Positions 1 through 8,165 of a stretch of 38,124 nt of DNA are shown here, piece after piece. Every line of letters starts with the position of its first letter. The first letter of the stretch is position 1. Below the pieces are notes generated by a model. That model saw only the letters and a program-made list of their open reading frames with translations. It made no database searches and was not told the origin of the DNA. The stretch spans positions 1 to 38,124 of the forward strand of contig CBDUSI010000035.1 in NCBI GenBank assembly GCA_965370045.1, in the 5' to 3' direction. The DNA comes from CAZONU01 sp965370045 (GTDB lineage Bacteria > Planctomycetota > SZUA-567 > JAKLDR01). A program made the position numbers and the translations under genes.

Positions 1-107
1 CGCACGATGCCAGAGGCATCGCACTCACCCTCGGGCCTCGCATCGCTCGGGAGCGCCTGTCGTCACGACGCTCCATTTTTCAACGGACTGCTAGGGGGAG
101 GTGCCGG

Positions 108-1355
108 ATGGCACTCATGCCGCTTTCGTCCCAGTTCCCGGGAATGGCCGGGCTTCAGAACCTGCTCCGCGGACATACCACTCCTGAGCTCCTTCCGACC
201 AATGCCAACGGAACGCCTCCGCCCAACGCGGTGCCCAATGGCCGAACGCGGCCCCTGTCGGGCAGCGACGTTCTCGACCTGAGCGGCGGGCGCGATGGCT
301 TGGCCGTTGACGGTTCCGGGATCTACCAGCTTCGGGCTTCGAGCTTGAGTTTCAGTGCGCAGAGCCTGAACATCTCCATGGGTTCGGGGGCGGCGGGCGG
401 CGGGCGCGGCGCGCTGGGCGTGCTCAATGGGATGCTGGGCGCCTCGCCGGCGGGCGGGAGCGGCGCCATGAGCCAGCTGCGCGAGACTCTCCAGGGGCTG
501 GGCCTCAGCGACACGGAGGTCCGCGATCTCATGCTGCTCGCCGCGCTGCTGGAGAAGCTCGACCCCGAGGCCTTCGAGAAGTTCGTGAAGGGCATGGAAA
601 GCCTGGCCAGCGGGATCACCGCGTCGGGGGCCGCTCCAGGGGCCGCCCCGGCCGCGCCCGCGGCTCCGACCGGGGCCGGCGGCGTTCAGCAGTTCAGCCT
701 CAGTTACGTGTCGGTGAGCATCTCGGTGACCGAGGTGGAGGCCAGCGTCGTCCGGGAGGGCGGCAGTGAAGTAACCCAGATTTCCGCGCGGCACTTCGAG
801 GTGCGCTTCGAGCGCCTGGAAATCTCCATGAGCGGCGGGGAGTTGCAGGAAGGCGACCCCGTGGTCCTGGACATCGCGGGCGACGGGCTCGATCTGCGCG
901 AGACTTCCGAGGGCGTGCTCTTCGACCTTACCGGCAGCGGCCAGGCGGTGAAGACCGCCTTCGTCCAGGGCGACGACGCGCTGCTCTTCTACGACGCCAA
1001 CCTGAACGGACTGCTCGACGGCGGCGGGGAACTGGTCGGCAACCGCGTCGATGGCCAGAACGGCCTCGAGGAGCTGGCGGCCATGGACGAGAACGGCGAC
1101 GGGCGGGTGACCGCCGCCGACTCGGCCTGGGAATTCCTGCGGCTCTTTCAGGACAGGAACGGCGACGGGCAGGTTTCCCCGCTGGAGGTGAGCCTGCTCG
1201 AGGACCTGGGACTGACCGAACTCTCCGCGCTGTGGGAGCGCGACGAGGGCTCGGACGGTGAAGGGCTGCGCCGCGTCGGCAAGAGCAGCTTCACCCGCGA
1301 GGACGGCACCCAGGGGCTGATGCTCGACTACTACTTCGGGTATCGCCCGGCATAG
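108..1355 (+). CDS. EF-hand-like calcium-binding protein of unknown role
   Basis: The 415-aa product has no clear signal peptide or membrane segment. The N-terminal half is low-complexity and rich in Ala, Gly, Ser and Pro, with an Ala/Pro linker near residues 170-190. The C-terminal part (about 245-375) opens with a 'VLDIAGDGLDL' stretch of the type found in large RTX-like and cyanobacterial calcium-binding proteins. It then has acidic Asp/Asn loops starting near D296, D327 (DENGDGRVTAAD) and D349 (DRNGDGQVSPLE). The last two fit the 12-residue EF-hand loop, with Asp/Asn at positions 1, 3 and 5, Gly at 6 and an acidic residue at 12. Calcium binding is therefore likely; the cellular role is unknown. 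A GGGGGAGG ribosome site lies just before the ATG. The gene stands alone and converges on the MFS gene across a strong hairpin terminator. A dockerin-like or surface-adhesion function is possible but unsupported. Confidence 0.75.
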   Translation: MALMPLSSQFPGMAGLQNLLRGHTTPELLPTNANGTPPPNAVPNGRTRPLSGSDVLDLSGGRDGLAVDGSGIYQLRASSLSFSAQSLNISMGSGAAGGGRGALGVLNGMLGASPAGGSGAMSQLRETLQGLGLSDTEVRDLMLLAALLEKLDPEAFEKFVKGMESLASGITASGAAPGAAPAAPAAPTGAGGVQQFSLSYVSVSISVTEVEASVVREGGSEVTQISARHFEVRFERLEISMSGGELQEGDPVVLDIAGDGLDLRETSEGVLFDLTGSGQAVKTAFVQGDDALLFYDANLNGLLDGGGELVGNRVDGQNGLEELAAMDENGDGRVTAADSAWEFLRLFQDRNGDGQVSPLEVSLLEDLGLTELSALWERDEGSDGEGLRRVGKSSFTREDGTQGLMLDYYFGYRPA

Positions 1356-1425
1356 CGACCCCCAGGTCCGTACCGGGGCCCCCCGCCCCCAGCTCCCAAC
1401 TCCCCGGGACGGACAGTTCATGCAA

Positions 1426-1472
1426 AGGCGGCGACCGATGGCCACGGAGGGCCGCGGTCGCCGCCTGCTTTT
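1426..1472. terminator. Bidirectional hairpin terminator
   Basis: Perfect 11-bp arms AGGCGGCGACC (1426-1436) and GGTCGCCGCCT (1456-1466) enclose a 19-nt loop that contains a second self-complementary GGCC pair. The sequence GCTTTT follows on the plus strand and the complement of AAA on the minus strand. It sits between the convergent 108-1355 gene and the MFS gene, whose TAG is at 1473-1475, so it can stop transcription from both sides. Confidence 0.8.
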
Positions 1473-2780
1473 CTACATGTGCCTGCGGTGGCCGACGACG
1501 TTGACAATCAGTCCGGCCAGGCAGGCCACAACCCCCACGGCGGCTACCGGCCACAGCGCCAACAGGAGGTCCGGCTGACCGGTCCCGCGCGCGGCCCAGT
1601 CCACCGCCGCGCCCAGCGCCGGGGCGATGATCGCCAGTGATAGAGCCTTGGCCTGGCTCTCGACGGAAAGAGTAGTAGCCGCGCTTTCCAGGTCCGCGTG
1701 ACTGTGGAAGCGGCTGACCAGCGCCGGCCGCCAGATGTTCTGGGTGACGGCCAGGCCGGCGAACCCGGCTATGGCCAGGGGCCCCCAGCCGAGGAGCAGC
1801 CCGCCGCCAGCGACGGCGTACAGCGCCAGGGCGATAATCCAGAGGAAGAGGGCCAGGCGGTCCTCGTTGCCCGCCGCGCGCGCCGCGCGGTGGCTGGAGC
1901 GCGACGCCGCCGCGGCGGCCAGGTTGAGCGGCAGGTAGACCGCCGCGACCAGCAGCGCGGTGCGGGTCAGGTCGTCGGCCCTCTCGAAGAGCGCCGCGCC
2001 GGCCAGCGCGGAAATCGCCACGGCCTTGAGCAGCGGTTGGAGGTAATCCTTGGTCGCCGCGAAGACTCCCTCGAAGCACATGGATTCGGCCATAAGTCCG
2101 CGGAGCGGCCTCCTGGTGAAGGCCAGCTTGAGCCCCCCGAAGAACACCCGGGCGACCTCGCCGGCCGAGCGGGTCCCTCCGCCCCTTCCGTCCAGGTCCT
2201 TGGGATAGAAGAGGAAGTTGACCACGTTGGCCGCGAAGGGCAGCGCGGCCAGCAGGAAGACCCAGCAGTAGTCGCGGGTCACGAGCACGATCCCCGCGGC
2301 CAGGACCACGTTGAGCGCCGAGCCCAGCTTGCTCCAGGAGCGGGTCAGGCCGTAGATCCGGGTCTTCTCTTTCTCGCGTCCCTGGCGGGTCAGCCAGTCG
2401 AAGATCATGGCCTTGTGGGTGCCGGTGCGGAAGGCCTCGCCGGCGGCGAAGAGCAGCATCGCCGGGAAGAACGACCAGTAGGCGCGCGCGAAGGCCAGGA
2501 GCGCGAAGGAGGCCATGTAGGCCAGCATGGCGGTCACCATCGAACGCCGCCGGCCCCAGACGTCGGCGGCCGCGCCGCTGGGGATTTCCAGGACGTTGAC
2601 GCATATGGCCCGGAAGGCGATCAGGGCCCCGATCTGCGTGAAGGACAGTCCCCGGTCGAGAAAGGCCAGGATCAGGAAGGGCTCGTAGTACTGCTGGTTC
2701 TTCAGGAAGCCGTAGAGACAGAAACGGAAGAGCTGCTTGCGCTCCCGCGGCTCAAAGCTCGCCGGCTGCTCGGAACTCAT
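1473..2780 (-). CDS. Major facilitator superfamily transporter
   Basis: The 435-aa polytopic membrane protein has about twelve hydrophobic helices, the usual MFS size. It has an N-terminal cytosolic stretch ending near YGFLKNQQYYEPF, then helices alternating with short basic loops, including the helix 2-3 loop with D-x-x-G-R-R-R (near DVWGRRRSM), a variant of the MFS signature. A central charged loop separates the two six-helix halves. Substrate cannot be read from sequence. As the last gene of the leftward sulfatase/glycosidase/flavin-reductase operon, uptake or export of a sugar or oligosaccharide product is a reasonable guess. The start codon is ATG at 2780; no strong ribosome site precedes it. 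A TATAAT hexamer lies 7 bases upstream, but I find no matching -35 box, so I do not call a promoter there. Confidence 0.85.
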   Translation of the reverse strand: MSSEQPASFEPRERKQLFRFCLYGFLKNQQYYEPFLILAFLDRGLSFTQIGALIAFRAICVNVLEIPSGAAADVWGRRRSMVTAMLAYMASFALLAFARAYWSFFPAMLLFAAGEAFRTGTHKAMIFDWLTRQGREKEKTRIYGLTRSWSKLGSALNVVLAAGIVLVTRDYCWVFLLAALPFAANVVNFLFYPKDLDGRGGGTRSAGEVARVFFGGLKLAFTRRPLRGLMAESMCFEGVFAATKDYLQPLLKAVAISALAGAALFERADDLTRTALLVAAVYLPLNLAAAAASRSSHRAARAAGNEDRLALFLWIIALALYAVAGGGLLLGWGPLAIAGFAGLAVTQNIWRPALVSRFHSHADLESAATTLSVESQAKALSLAIIAPALGAAVDWAARGTGQPDLLLALWPVAAVGVVACLAGLIVNVVGHRRHM

Positions 2781-2802
2781 GGGAGCATTATAGCGGCGCG
2801 AG

Positions 2803-3352
2803 TCAGGACTTGCCGGCCAGCCTCCGTCCGGCGGCCAGGGCGGCCTCGACCGCGTCGGAGCGGTCGGCGATTCCCCCGAAGCGCGGGCAGCCGCCGATTA
2901 CCAGATGGTCGACGGACTCGACGCTCCAGTAGCTCTTGAATATCTCGGCGACCTGGTCGAGCGGATGCTTGTAGCGGTTGACGTCGCCGACTCCCTGAGT
3001 AGCCACCTGCAGGAGGCGCTTCGGCCCCTTCCAGCGGCTCTCGACCCCCGGGCCCAGATAGCAGTAGAGCCGGTTGATGAATACCCAGGCCTGGGCGCTG
3101 ACGTGGTCCAGGTAGATGGGGCTGCCCAGAACCAGGAGGTCGGCTTCCTCCAGCGCGGCGCAGATGTCCTGCATGCCGTCCTTGATGACGCATTTCTGGG
3201 TCTTCTTGCACGCGCAAGCAGCTCTCACAAGGCGCGATTCCGTTCATCGAGAAGACCCGGCTCTCCGCGCCGGTGGCCTCCAGGGCCTTGCGGACCGCAA
3301 AGGCGGTGTTGCCATCCTCGCGAGGACTGGCCACGATTCCCACGGCCTTCAT
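2803..3352 (-). pseudogene. NADPH-dependent FMN reductase/flavodoxin-like, frameshifted
   Basis: The N-terminal 49 residues (MKAVGIVASPREDGNTAFAV...) give the phosphate-binding loop of the flavodoxin-like NADPH-dependent FMN reductases and run in frame to a Cys-rich PCESC motif. From there the family sequence continues in a different frame as ACKKTQKCVIKDGM..., followed by LLVLGSPIYLDHVSAQAWVFINR, down to the stop at 2803. The frame change lies at 3208-3217 and is equivalent to one extra base (or two missing). Corrected, the protein would be about 182 aa with the usual C-x2-C-x2-C-KKT-x-x-CVIKD arrangement. Either this is a real inactivating mutation or a sequencing/assembly error. It lies between the glycosidase-like gene (10-nt gap) and the MFS gene in the same operon. 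Its role there (flavin-linked reduction) is not obvious from the pathway. Confidence 0.8.
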
Positions 3353-3362
3353 GCGATTCTTC

Positions 3363-4595
3363 CTAGAACCGGTAGGGAGCCAGCAGCTCCGCCGCGGGGG
3401 GGGCCACGCGCTCGGCCTCCCAGCCCAGCGCCGAGTAGTAGGGACCGAAGACCTTCCCGTCCAGCTTGAAGAGCGCGTTGGCCGCGTAAGCGGTGACCCG
3501 GGTGTTGACGAACTCCTCGGCCTTGGCGTCGTCTGGGCCGTAGGCGCTGGGCGACTCGTCCTCGCCGCGGAATGCGCCCTCCACCGCGGGGTCGCCGGTG
3601 TCCAGCAATTGTCCTTTCACGAACTCAGGCGCCAGCTTCTCGCGGGCGAAGTCGGCGTATTTCTTATCGCCGGAGAGCTCCGCGAGGTCCAGCAGGGTCA
3701 GCGCCTGCAGCGGGGCGGCGGAGAACCTGGGCAGCGGACCGGGACAGGCCATCATCCAGTCGCCGTACTTGACCGACAGGTCCAGGTAGACCTGCTCGCC
3801 GAGCTCCTTGTAGGCGACGAGCATGGTGATGCCACAGCAGTCGTCGTTGACCGCCACGCCCTGGTAGTGTGCCTCCTCGACGGCGTGGTGACCGAGCCCT
3901 TTGGACGCCGTGCCCTTGCCTGTGTTCAGAATCACCCCGTCCTCGCGGACGAAGTGCTCCACCTGATACTCGGCCATGGACCGCAGGCCCTCTTCCATGT
4001 ACCGGGCCTCGCCGGTGGCCTTGGCGAGATTGGCGAAGAACGCCGCGCCGCCGCCGATGCAGAATACGCTCCTGTGGGGATGCTGCCGGGCCTCCTCCTC
4101 GTCCAGGTAGAACCCCCCGGTGGGCCAGCCGGTGCCAGCGCGAGTTTGAGACAGAAGCCAGTCGCCGAATATCCGCGCGCGGTAGAGGTACTCCTCGTCG
4201 CGGGTGATGCGCCACAGGAAGAGCAGCCCCAGGCCCGCCTCCATGGCGTCGCGGGGGTAGACGTACCAGGAGGCGGGGACCTCCTCGCGGATGGCCCCGA
4301 AGCGGCGCGGCGAGCGCGCGTCAAGAATCTGGAGGTGTTTGATGTACTCCGCGGCCTGGACCGCGGCCTTTAGGTACTCGGGCTTCTCGGTGGCCTCGTA
4401 GGCCTGGAGCAGTGTGATGATTCCCCGGCCCTGGGTCCAGCTCAAGCCCAGCACCTTGTTCCTGGTGGGCATGTGGTAGGTGTAGACCAGCCGCCCGTGG
4501 TTGGCGTCCCAGTGGGGCTTGCTCATCAAGACCTGAGTGTTGACGAACCAGTCGGCGGCCTTGAGGGCTCGCGCCAGGCAGTCCTCGGTAAGCAT
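3363..4595 (-). CDS. Six-hairpin (alpha/alpha toroid) glycosidase-like protein
   Basis: The 410-aa soluble protein is built of repeated helix pairs with aromatic and Gly-rich turns, such as GLSWTQGRGIITLLQAYEAT, YLKAAVQAAEYI, GLGLLFLWRITRDEEYLYRA and GITMLVAYKELGEQVY. This is the pattern of six-hairpin glycosidases and related epimerases and unsaturated glycuronyl hydrolases. I cannot assign a GH family or pinpoint catalytic acids with certainty. No signal peptide is visible, suggesting the cytoplasm and a substrate imported as a small oligosaccharide. It starts at ATG 4595 behind a GGAGGAAG ribosome site. The stop of the sulfatase gene is 44 nt upstream, and this is the second gene of the leftward operon. 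The pairing with a sulfatase suggests action on a desulfated sugar chain. Confidence 0.7.
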   Translation of the reverse strand: MLTEDCLARALKAADWFVNTQVLMSKPHWDANHGRLVYTYHMPTRNKVLGLSWTQGRGIITLLQAYEATEKPEYLKAAVQAAEYIKHLQILDARSPRRFGAIREEVPASWYVYPRDAMEAGLGLLFLWRITRDEEYLYRARIFGDWLLSQTRAGTGWPTGGFYLDEEEARQHPHRSVFCIGGGAAFFANLAKATGEARYMEEGLRSMAEYQVEHFVREDGVILNTGKGTASKGLGHHAVEEAHYQGVAVNDDCCGITMLVAYKELGEQVYLDLSVKYGDWMMACPGPLPRFSAAPLQALTLLDLAELSGDKKYADFAREKLAPEFVKGQLLDTGDPAVEGAFRGEDESPSAYGPDDAKAEEFVNTRVTAYAANALFKLDGKVFGPYYSALGWEAERVAPPAAELLAPYRF

Positions 4596-4639
4596 GATCT
4601 TCCTCCAGCGGCTCTCGTGCTCCGCAGAACAGGTGTGAT

Positions 4640-6097
4640 TCAGTCGGCCAGCAGCGAGGCCCGCACCTGGGGCACCTTCCTGCCGGCAATCAGCTTCTTG
4701 CCGTCCGAGAGCCCGTCTTCCTTGCGGGGCGCCAGCTCCTTGACCATGCGCGCGCGCCAGAGTTCCAGCCGGTCGCGATGCCTGGCCTCGGCGGCCAGGT
4801 CGTGAAGCTCGTTCGGGTCGCTGGCCAGGTTGAAGAGCTGCTCGCGCCCGGACAGCGGGAACCAGATGTACTTCTCCCTGCCGTCGGTGAGGTACTGATT
4901 GCCGTTGTCCTCCACATAGCAGCGGGCGTGTTCGCCGTGAACGTACTCGCGGCCCTCGAGAGACTTCGCGCCGGCCGCCAGCGGCAGGAGGCTGCGGCCA
5001 TCGGTGCGCCCGGGCGCCGCCGCGCCGGCAATTTCCAGAATAGTCGGGTAGAGGTCGGTCAGCGTGACCGGCGCCGCGCAGAGGTGAGAACTTTCCCGCG
5101 GATCGTAGATTTCCCTGGCCTGGGGTCCCCCCGGCGGACAGATGATCAGCGGCACGTGGGCGGAGCCCTGGTAGGCGTAGCTCTTCCGAAAGAGGTGGTG
5201 GTCCCCCAGCATCTCGCCGTGGTCCGAGCTGAAGATGACCCAGGTGGGGCCGGTCTCAAGCTCCCGGCGCATGCGGTTGAACAGCCGGCCGAGCTGGTTG
5301 TCGATGTGCGCCATCTGCGCGTAGTAGCCCCGGCGCGAGCGGGCCAGGACGTCGGCGGGCAGCCTTCCGCGCCAGGAGTTGACCCCCTCCATGGGCACGT
5401 CGTGCTCGTCGGCCCAGTCGCCCACCGGCGGCGGGTCCACCTCGCGGTCCTTGTACATGTCCCAGAAGACCTGCGGCGGGTCGATGGGCGGGTGCGGCCG
5501 ATGGAAGGAGGTGAACAGGAAGAACGGTCGCGAGCGATCGCGCTGGCGCAGGAACTCGATGCTTCGGGTCGTGACCCAGGTGTTGTTGTGCAGTTCCTCG
5601 GGCAGGTGGCTGGGCCGCGCGACCCAGGAGTTGGACTGCAGGCCGTGGTCGAACTCGCGGACGCGCCCGTCGGTCATCTTCTCCAGCCATGCGTGGTAGT
5701 CGTTGACGTACTTGCCGTCGAAGTTCTGCTGGGCCTCGTAGGAGTCCATGGACTGAAAGCCCAGGGGAAGCCGCTGGGGATAGAAGTGGGTCTTGCCCAC
5801 GCAGTGGGTCTCGTAACCGCCGGCGGCCAGGAGTTCGGCCAGGGTGTCGGTGTAGCGCCAGGGGACCTGATCCTGGTAACCCAGGCGTCCGTGGGAGCCG
5901 GGGCTCAGGCCGGTGAAGAGGGACGCCCGCGCGGCGATGCACGAGGGGCAGGGGCTGAACGCCGAGGTGAAGACGGTGCCCCCGCGGGCCAGCTCGTCCA
6001 GGTTGGGGGTCTCGACCACCGGATGGCCGGTGATGCTCAGGCAGTCGCCGCGCCACTGGTCAGTGAAGATGAAGAGGATATTGGGCTGTTCGGACAT
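4640..6097 (-). CDS. Sulfatase (type I, formylglycine-dependent)
   Basis: The 485-aa protein begins NILFIFTDQWRGD, the N-terminal metal-binding strand of the alkaline phosphatase/sulfatase fold, and follows with TPNLDELA. The activation motif reads C-I-A-A-R-A-S-L-F-T-G (around residues 50-65), where the Cys would be converted to formylglycine. It is the C-x-A-x-R variant of the usual C-x-P-S-R. The SSDHGEMLGDHHLF stretch gives the second metal-site Asp-His, with a downstream HVPLII core strand. A C-terminal subdomain follows (EQLFNLASDPNELHDLA, typical of sulfatases). Length is normal. No obvious signal peptide is present, so a cytoplasmic or cofactor-dependent location is possible. It likely hydrolyses sulfate esters of a glycan. 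The start is ATG 6097 with a GGAGAA site. It is the first gene of the leftward operon. Confidence 0.92.
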   Translation of the reverse strand: MSEQPNILFIFTDQWRGDCLSITGHPVVETPNLDELARGGTVFTSAFSPCPSCIAARASLFTGLSPGSHGRLGYQDQVPWRYTDTLAELLAAGGYETHCVGKTHFYPQRLPLGFQSMDSYEAQQNFDGKYVNDYHAWLEKMTDGRVREFDHGLQSNSWVARPSHLPEELHNNTWVTTRSIEFLRQRDRSRPFFLFTSFHRPHPPIDPPQVFWDMYKDREVDPPPVGDWADEHDVPMEGVNSWRGRLPADVLARSRRGYYAQMAHIDNQLGRLFNRMRRELETGPTWVIFSSDHGEMLGDHHLFRKSYAYQGSAHVPLIICPPGGPQAREIYDPRESSHLCAAPVTLTDLYPTILEIAGAAAPGRTDGRSLLPLAAGAKSLEGREYVHGEHARCYVEDNGNQYLTDGREKYIWFPLSGREQLFNLASDPNELHDLAAEARHRDRLELWRARMVKELAPRKEDGLSDGKKLIAGRKVPQVRASLLAD

Positions 6098-6145
6098 GGA
6101 TTCATTCTCCCCGGCCGAGCCGATTGAAGGTAAGTGCCATCAATA

Positions 6146-6174
6146 CTCATATTCACATTTGTTTCGGGGCACAA
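6146..6174 (-). promoter_or_regulatory. Candidate promoter for the sulfatase operon
   Basis: Reading leftward, TTGTGC (complement of 6169-6174) and TATGAG (complement of 6146-6151) are separated by 17 nt. This would start transcription about 40 nt before the sulfatase ATG. The -35 is weak. An AAGCGCTT palindrome at 6173-6180 overlaps it and could be an operator. Confidence 0.35.
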
Positions 6175-6201
6175 GCGCTTTTCCGCCGTGGCCATTTCCT
6201 C

Positions 6202-6230
6202 TTGACTGTCGGCCCCGGGCGGACTACCAT
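6202..6230 (+). promoter_or_regulatory. Candidate promoter for the STAS-kds-lpt operon
   Basis: TTGACT (6202-6207) and TACCAT (6225-6230) are spaced by 17 nt, about 37 nt before the STAS start codon. The -35 is good and the -10 moderate. It lies in the 169-nt divergent spacer between the sulfatase and STAS genes. Confidence 0.5.
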
Positions 6231-6266
6231 GCTTACGGAGGGTAACCTGTTCCCCGCGGAGGACCT

Positions 6267-6623
6267 ATGAACGACCAGGCCGGAGGCGCCCTCAAGCTCA
6301 GTTCCCGGGCTGAGGGGGACTGCCGGGTTCTCGAAGCCGTGGGCCAGCTCACCGAGCGGGAATGCGCCGACTTCCTGAAGGCGCTGAAGAAGGAATTCGA
6401 GTCCGGCGCGGCGCGGGTGATCCTGGACCTGACGGGATTGCTGTACATGTCCAGCGCGGGGCTGGGCGCGCTGGTTTCGATTCACAGTAAGTTCCGCGAC
6501 GCCGATCGCGGGCTGGTCCTGGCCGGCACCAACCCCAAGGTGCGCAAGCTCCTGGCCCTGACCAGCCTGGACCACCTGATCGAGAGCGCGGACAGCGTCG
6601 AGGAAGCTCTCAAGCGGTCTTGA
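6267..6623 (+). CDS. STAS-domain protein (anti-sigma factor antagonist type)
   Basis: The 118-aa single-domain protein matches the SpoIIAA/RsbV family. It has a beta strand ending ARVILDLTGLLYMSSAGLGAL, where the D-x-x-x-x-x-M-S-S-A-G-L segment holds the Ser that partner kinases phosphorylate, then an alternating helix/strand C-terminus (LVLAGTNPKVRKLLALTSLD). In this family the unphosphorylated protein binds an anti-sigma factor or switch kinase. No partner kinase or phosphatase gene is nearby, so the pathway it serves is unknown. The ATG follows a CGGAGGA site. It leads the rightward operon and is separated from kdsD by 43 nt, suggesting co-expression with Kdo synthesis. A lipid-asymmetry (MlaB-like) role is an alternative, since some STAS proteins serve lipid transporters, but no Mla gene is present. 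Confidence 0.88.
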   Translation: MNDQAGGALKLSSRAEGDCRVLEAVGQLTERECADFLKALKKEFESGAARVILDLTGLLYMSSAGLGALVSIHSKFRDADRGLVLAGTNPKVRKLLALTSLDHLIESADSVEEALKRS

Positions 6624-6666
6624 GGCGAGGCGCGAGCCTTCCGGGCCCCTTCCTGAGGAATACACC

Positions 6667-7650
6667 GTGATCGATCTGGAGTACGCACGCCAGGTCTTCG
6701 CCCGCGAGGGCGAAGTCATCAGCGGGCTGGCCGAGAAGATCGGTGCGGACTTCGTGGCCGCGGCCGAGGCCGTCCTGGAGTGCACCCGCAAGGACAAGGA
6801 GCGCCGCGGCCGGGTGGTGGTCACCGGCATGGGCAAGGCCGGGATCATCGGCCAGAAGATCGCCGCGACTCTTTCATCCACGGGCACGCCGGCGCTCTAC
6901 CTGCACCCCGCCGAGGCGGTCCACGGGGACCTCGGCGCGGTCCAGGCCGAGGACCTGGTGCTGGCGCTGTCCAACAGCGGCGAAACCGAGGAGGTCCGGC
7001 GCCTGCTGCCGGCGGTGCGGCGCATCGGCGCCGGGATGGTGGTCGTGACCGCCTCGAAGGAGAGCACGCTGGCCGGTCTCAGCGATATCGTTCTGGAACT
7101 CGGCGAGGTGCGCGAGGCCTGCCCCCTGGGGCTGGCGCCCTCGGCGTCCACGGCGGCCATGCTGGCCATGGGCGACGCCCTGGCCCTCACCGTCCTCAAG
7201 GCCCGCGGATTCACCAAAAAGGAATACGCGCTTTACCACCCCGCCGGCGAGCTGGGCCGCAAGCTGCTCACCGTCCGCGAGCTGATGCGCAGCGGCGAGC
7301 AGTGCCCCGCCGTGGCGCCGGAGACTCCCGTCCTCGAGGTCCTGGCCGCGATGACCAAGCCGCGCGCCGGGGCGGCCTGCGTGGTGGACGGCGACGGAAA
7401 GCTGCTTGGCTTCTTCACCGACGGAGACTTCCGGCGCCACTACAGCCGCGAGAAGATGGACGCCTCGGTCGCGCCGGTGGAGAAATACATGACGCGAGAT
7501 CCCCGGACCATCGGCCCGGAGCGGCTGGCCACCGAGGCGCTGGCCCTGATGCGCGAGAAGCAGTTCGACGAGCTGCCGGTGGTCGAGAGCGACGGCCGCC
7601 TGGCAGGCATGCTCGACGTGCAGGACCTGCTCTCCGCGGGACTGGTCTAG
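6667..7650 (+). CDS. kdsD: Arabinose-5-phosphate isomerase (Kdo pathway)
   Basis: The 327-aa protein is the normal length for KdsD/KpsF/GutQ. It interconverts D-ribulose 5-phosphate and D-arabinose 5-phosphate, the first step of Kdo synthesis. The SIS domain (about 35-170) has GMGKAGIIGQKIAATL and STGTPALYLHPAEAVHGDLG, with the conserved His-containing segment and the sugar-phosphate SNSGET motif. Two CBS repeats fill residues about 205-327 (LMRSGEQCPAVAPETPVLEV and YMTRDPRTIGPERLATEAL). The GTG start at 6667 follows a GAGGA site. The gene ends 2 nt before kdsC, so the two are translationally coupled. The neighbourhood of kdsC and lpt-like genes supports a role in LPS rather than in sugar-alcohol metabolism (GutQ). 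Confidence 0.94.
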   Translation: MIDLEYARQVFAREGEVISGLAEKIGADFVAAAEAVLECTRKDKERRGRVVVTGMGKAGIIGQKIAATLSSTGTPALYLHPAEAVHGDLGAVQAEDLVLALSNSGETEEVRRLLPAVRRIGAGMVVVTASKESTLAGLSDIVLELGEVREACPLGLAPSASTAAMLAMGDALALTVLKARGFTKKEYALYHPAGELGRKLLTVRELMRSGEQCPAVAPETPVLEVLAAMTKPRAGAACVVDGDGKLLGFFTDGDFRRHYSREKMDASVAPVEKYMTRDPRTIGPERLATEALALMREKQFDELPVVESDGRLAGMLDVQDLLSAGLV

Positions 7651-7652
7651 CC

Positions 7653-8165
7653 GTGTCCGCCGAGGGGCTCAAGCTGTTGGTATTTGATGTGGACGGCGTG
7701 CTTACCGACGGACAGCTGTACTTCAGCCCGACCGGCGAGGAGCTGAAGGCTTTCAACGCCCGGGACGGCGCGGGCATGAAGTACCTGATGCGCTTCGGCG
7801 TGGAGTGCGCCATTCTCAGCGGGCGCGAGTCGCCGCCGGTGCAGCACCGAGCCGACAACCTGGGAATCAAGCACGTCATCACCGGGGCCAGGGACAAGGA
7901 GCCCGAACTCCGCCGGCTGGTCTCCTCGCTGGGACTCTCGATGGACGAGGTCGGCTATATGGGCGACGACCTGATGGACCTGCCACCCATGCGCGTCGCC
8001 GGTTGGTCGGCGTGCCCGGCCGACGCGGTCGACGAGGTCCGCGCGGCGGCCGATTACGTAACCGCCTCGGCCGGCGGCTCCGGGGCCGCCCGGGAAGTGG
8101 CCGAGCACGTTCTCAAGAAGCAGGGCAAGTGGGAGGCGGTGCTGGCCAGGTACCGCGAGGAGTGA
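7653..8165 (+). CDS. kdsC: 3-deoxy-manno-octulosonate-8-phosphate phosphatase
   Basis: The 170-aa single-domain HAD phosphatase of the KdsC type removes phosphate from Kdo 8-phosphate. The nucleophile motif is FDVDGVLTDG with D12 and D14. The Ser/Thr motif sits in ILSGRES. Lys falls in the ARDKEPEL region, and the acidic motif is GDDLMDLP (D105, D106). The short cap-less length and the FNARDGAGMKYL motif match KdsC. I chose the GTG at 7653 because the family's N-terminal LLVFDVDG begins six residues later. The reading frame stays open far upstream, but that stretch overlaps kdsD in another frame. Its stop TGA overlaps the next ATG by one base (TGATG), a tight coupling. Confidence 0.93.
   Translation: MSAEGLKLLVFDVDGVLTDGQLYFSPTGEELKAFNARDGAGMKYLMRFGVECAILSGRESPPVQHRADNLGIKHVITGARDKEPELRRLVSSLGLSMDEVGYMGDDLMDLPPMRVAGWSACPADAVDEVRAAADYVTASAGGSGAAREVAEHVLKKQGKWEAVLARYREE

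Noticed and set aside
63..1445. Long leftward open frame opposite the EF-hand-like gene
   Set aside because: It is a shadow of the high-GC gene on the other strand, without domain motifs, and it crosses the terminator.
2785..2800. TATAAT-like hexamer before the MFS gene as an internal promoter
   Set aside because: No matching -35 box lies at a proper spacing, so it may be chance.
6097..6266. An extra small gene in the sulfatase/STAS spacer
   Set aside because: Only very short open frames exist there, none with a ribosome site; the spacer is better explained by two divergent promoters.
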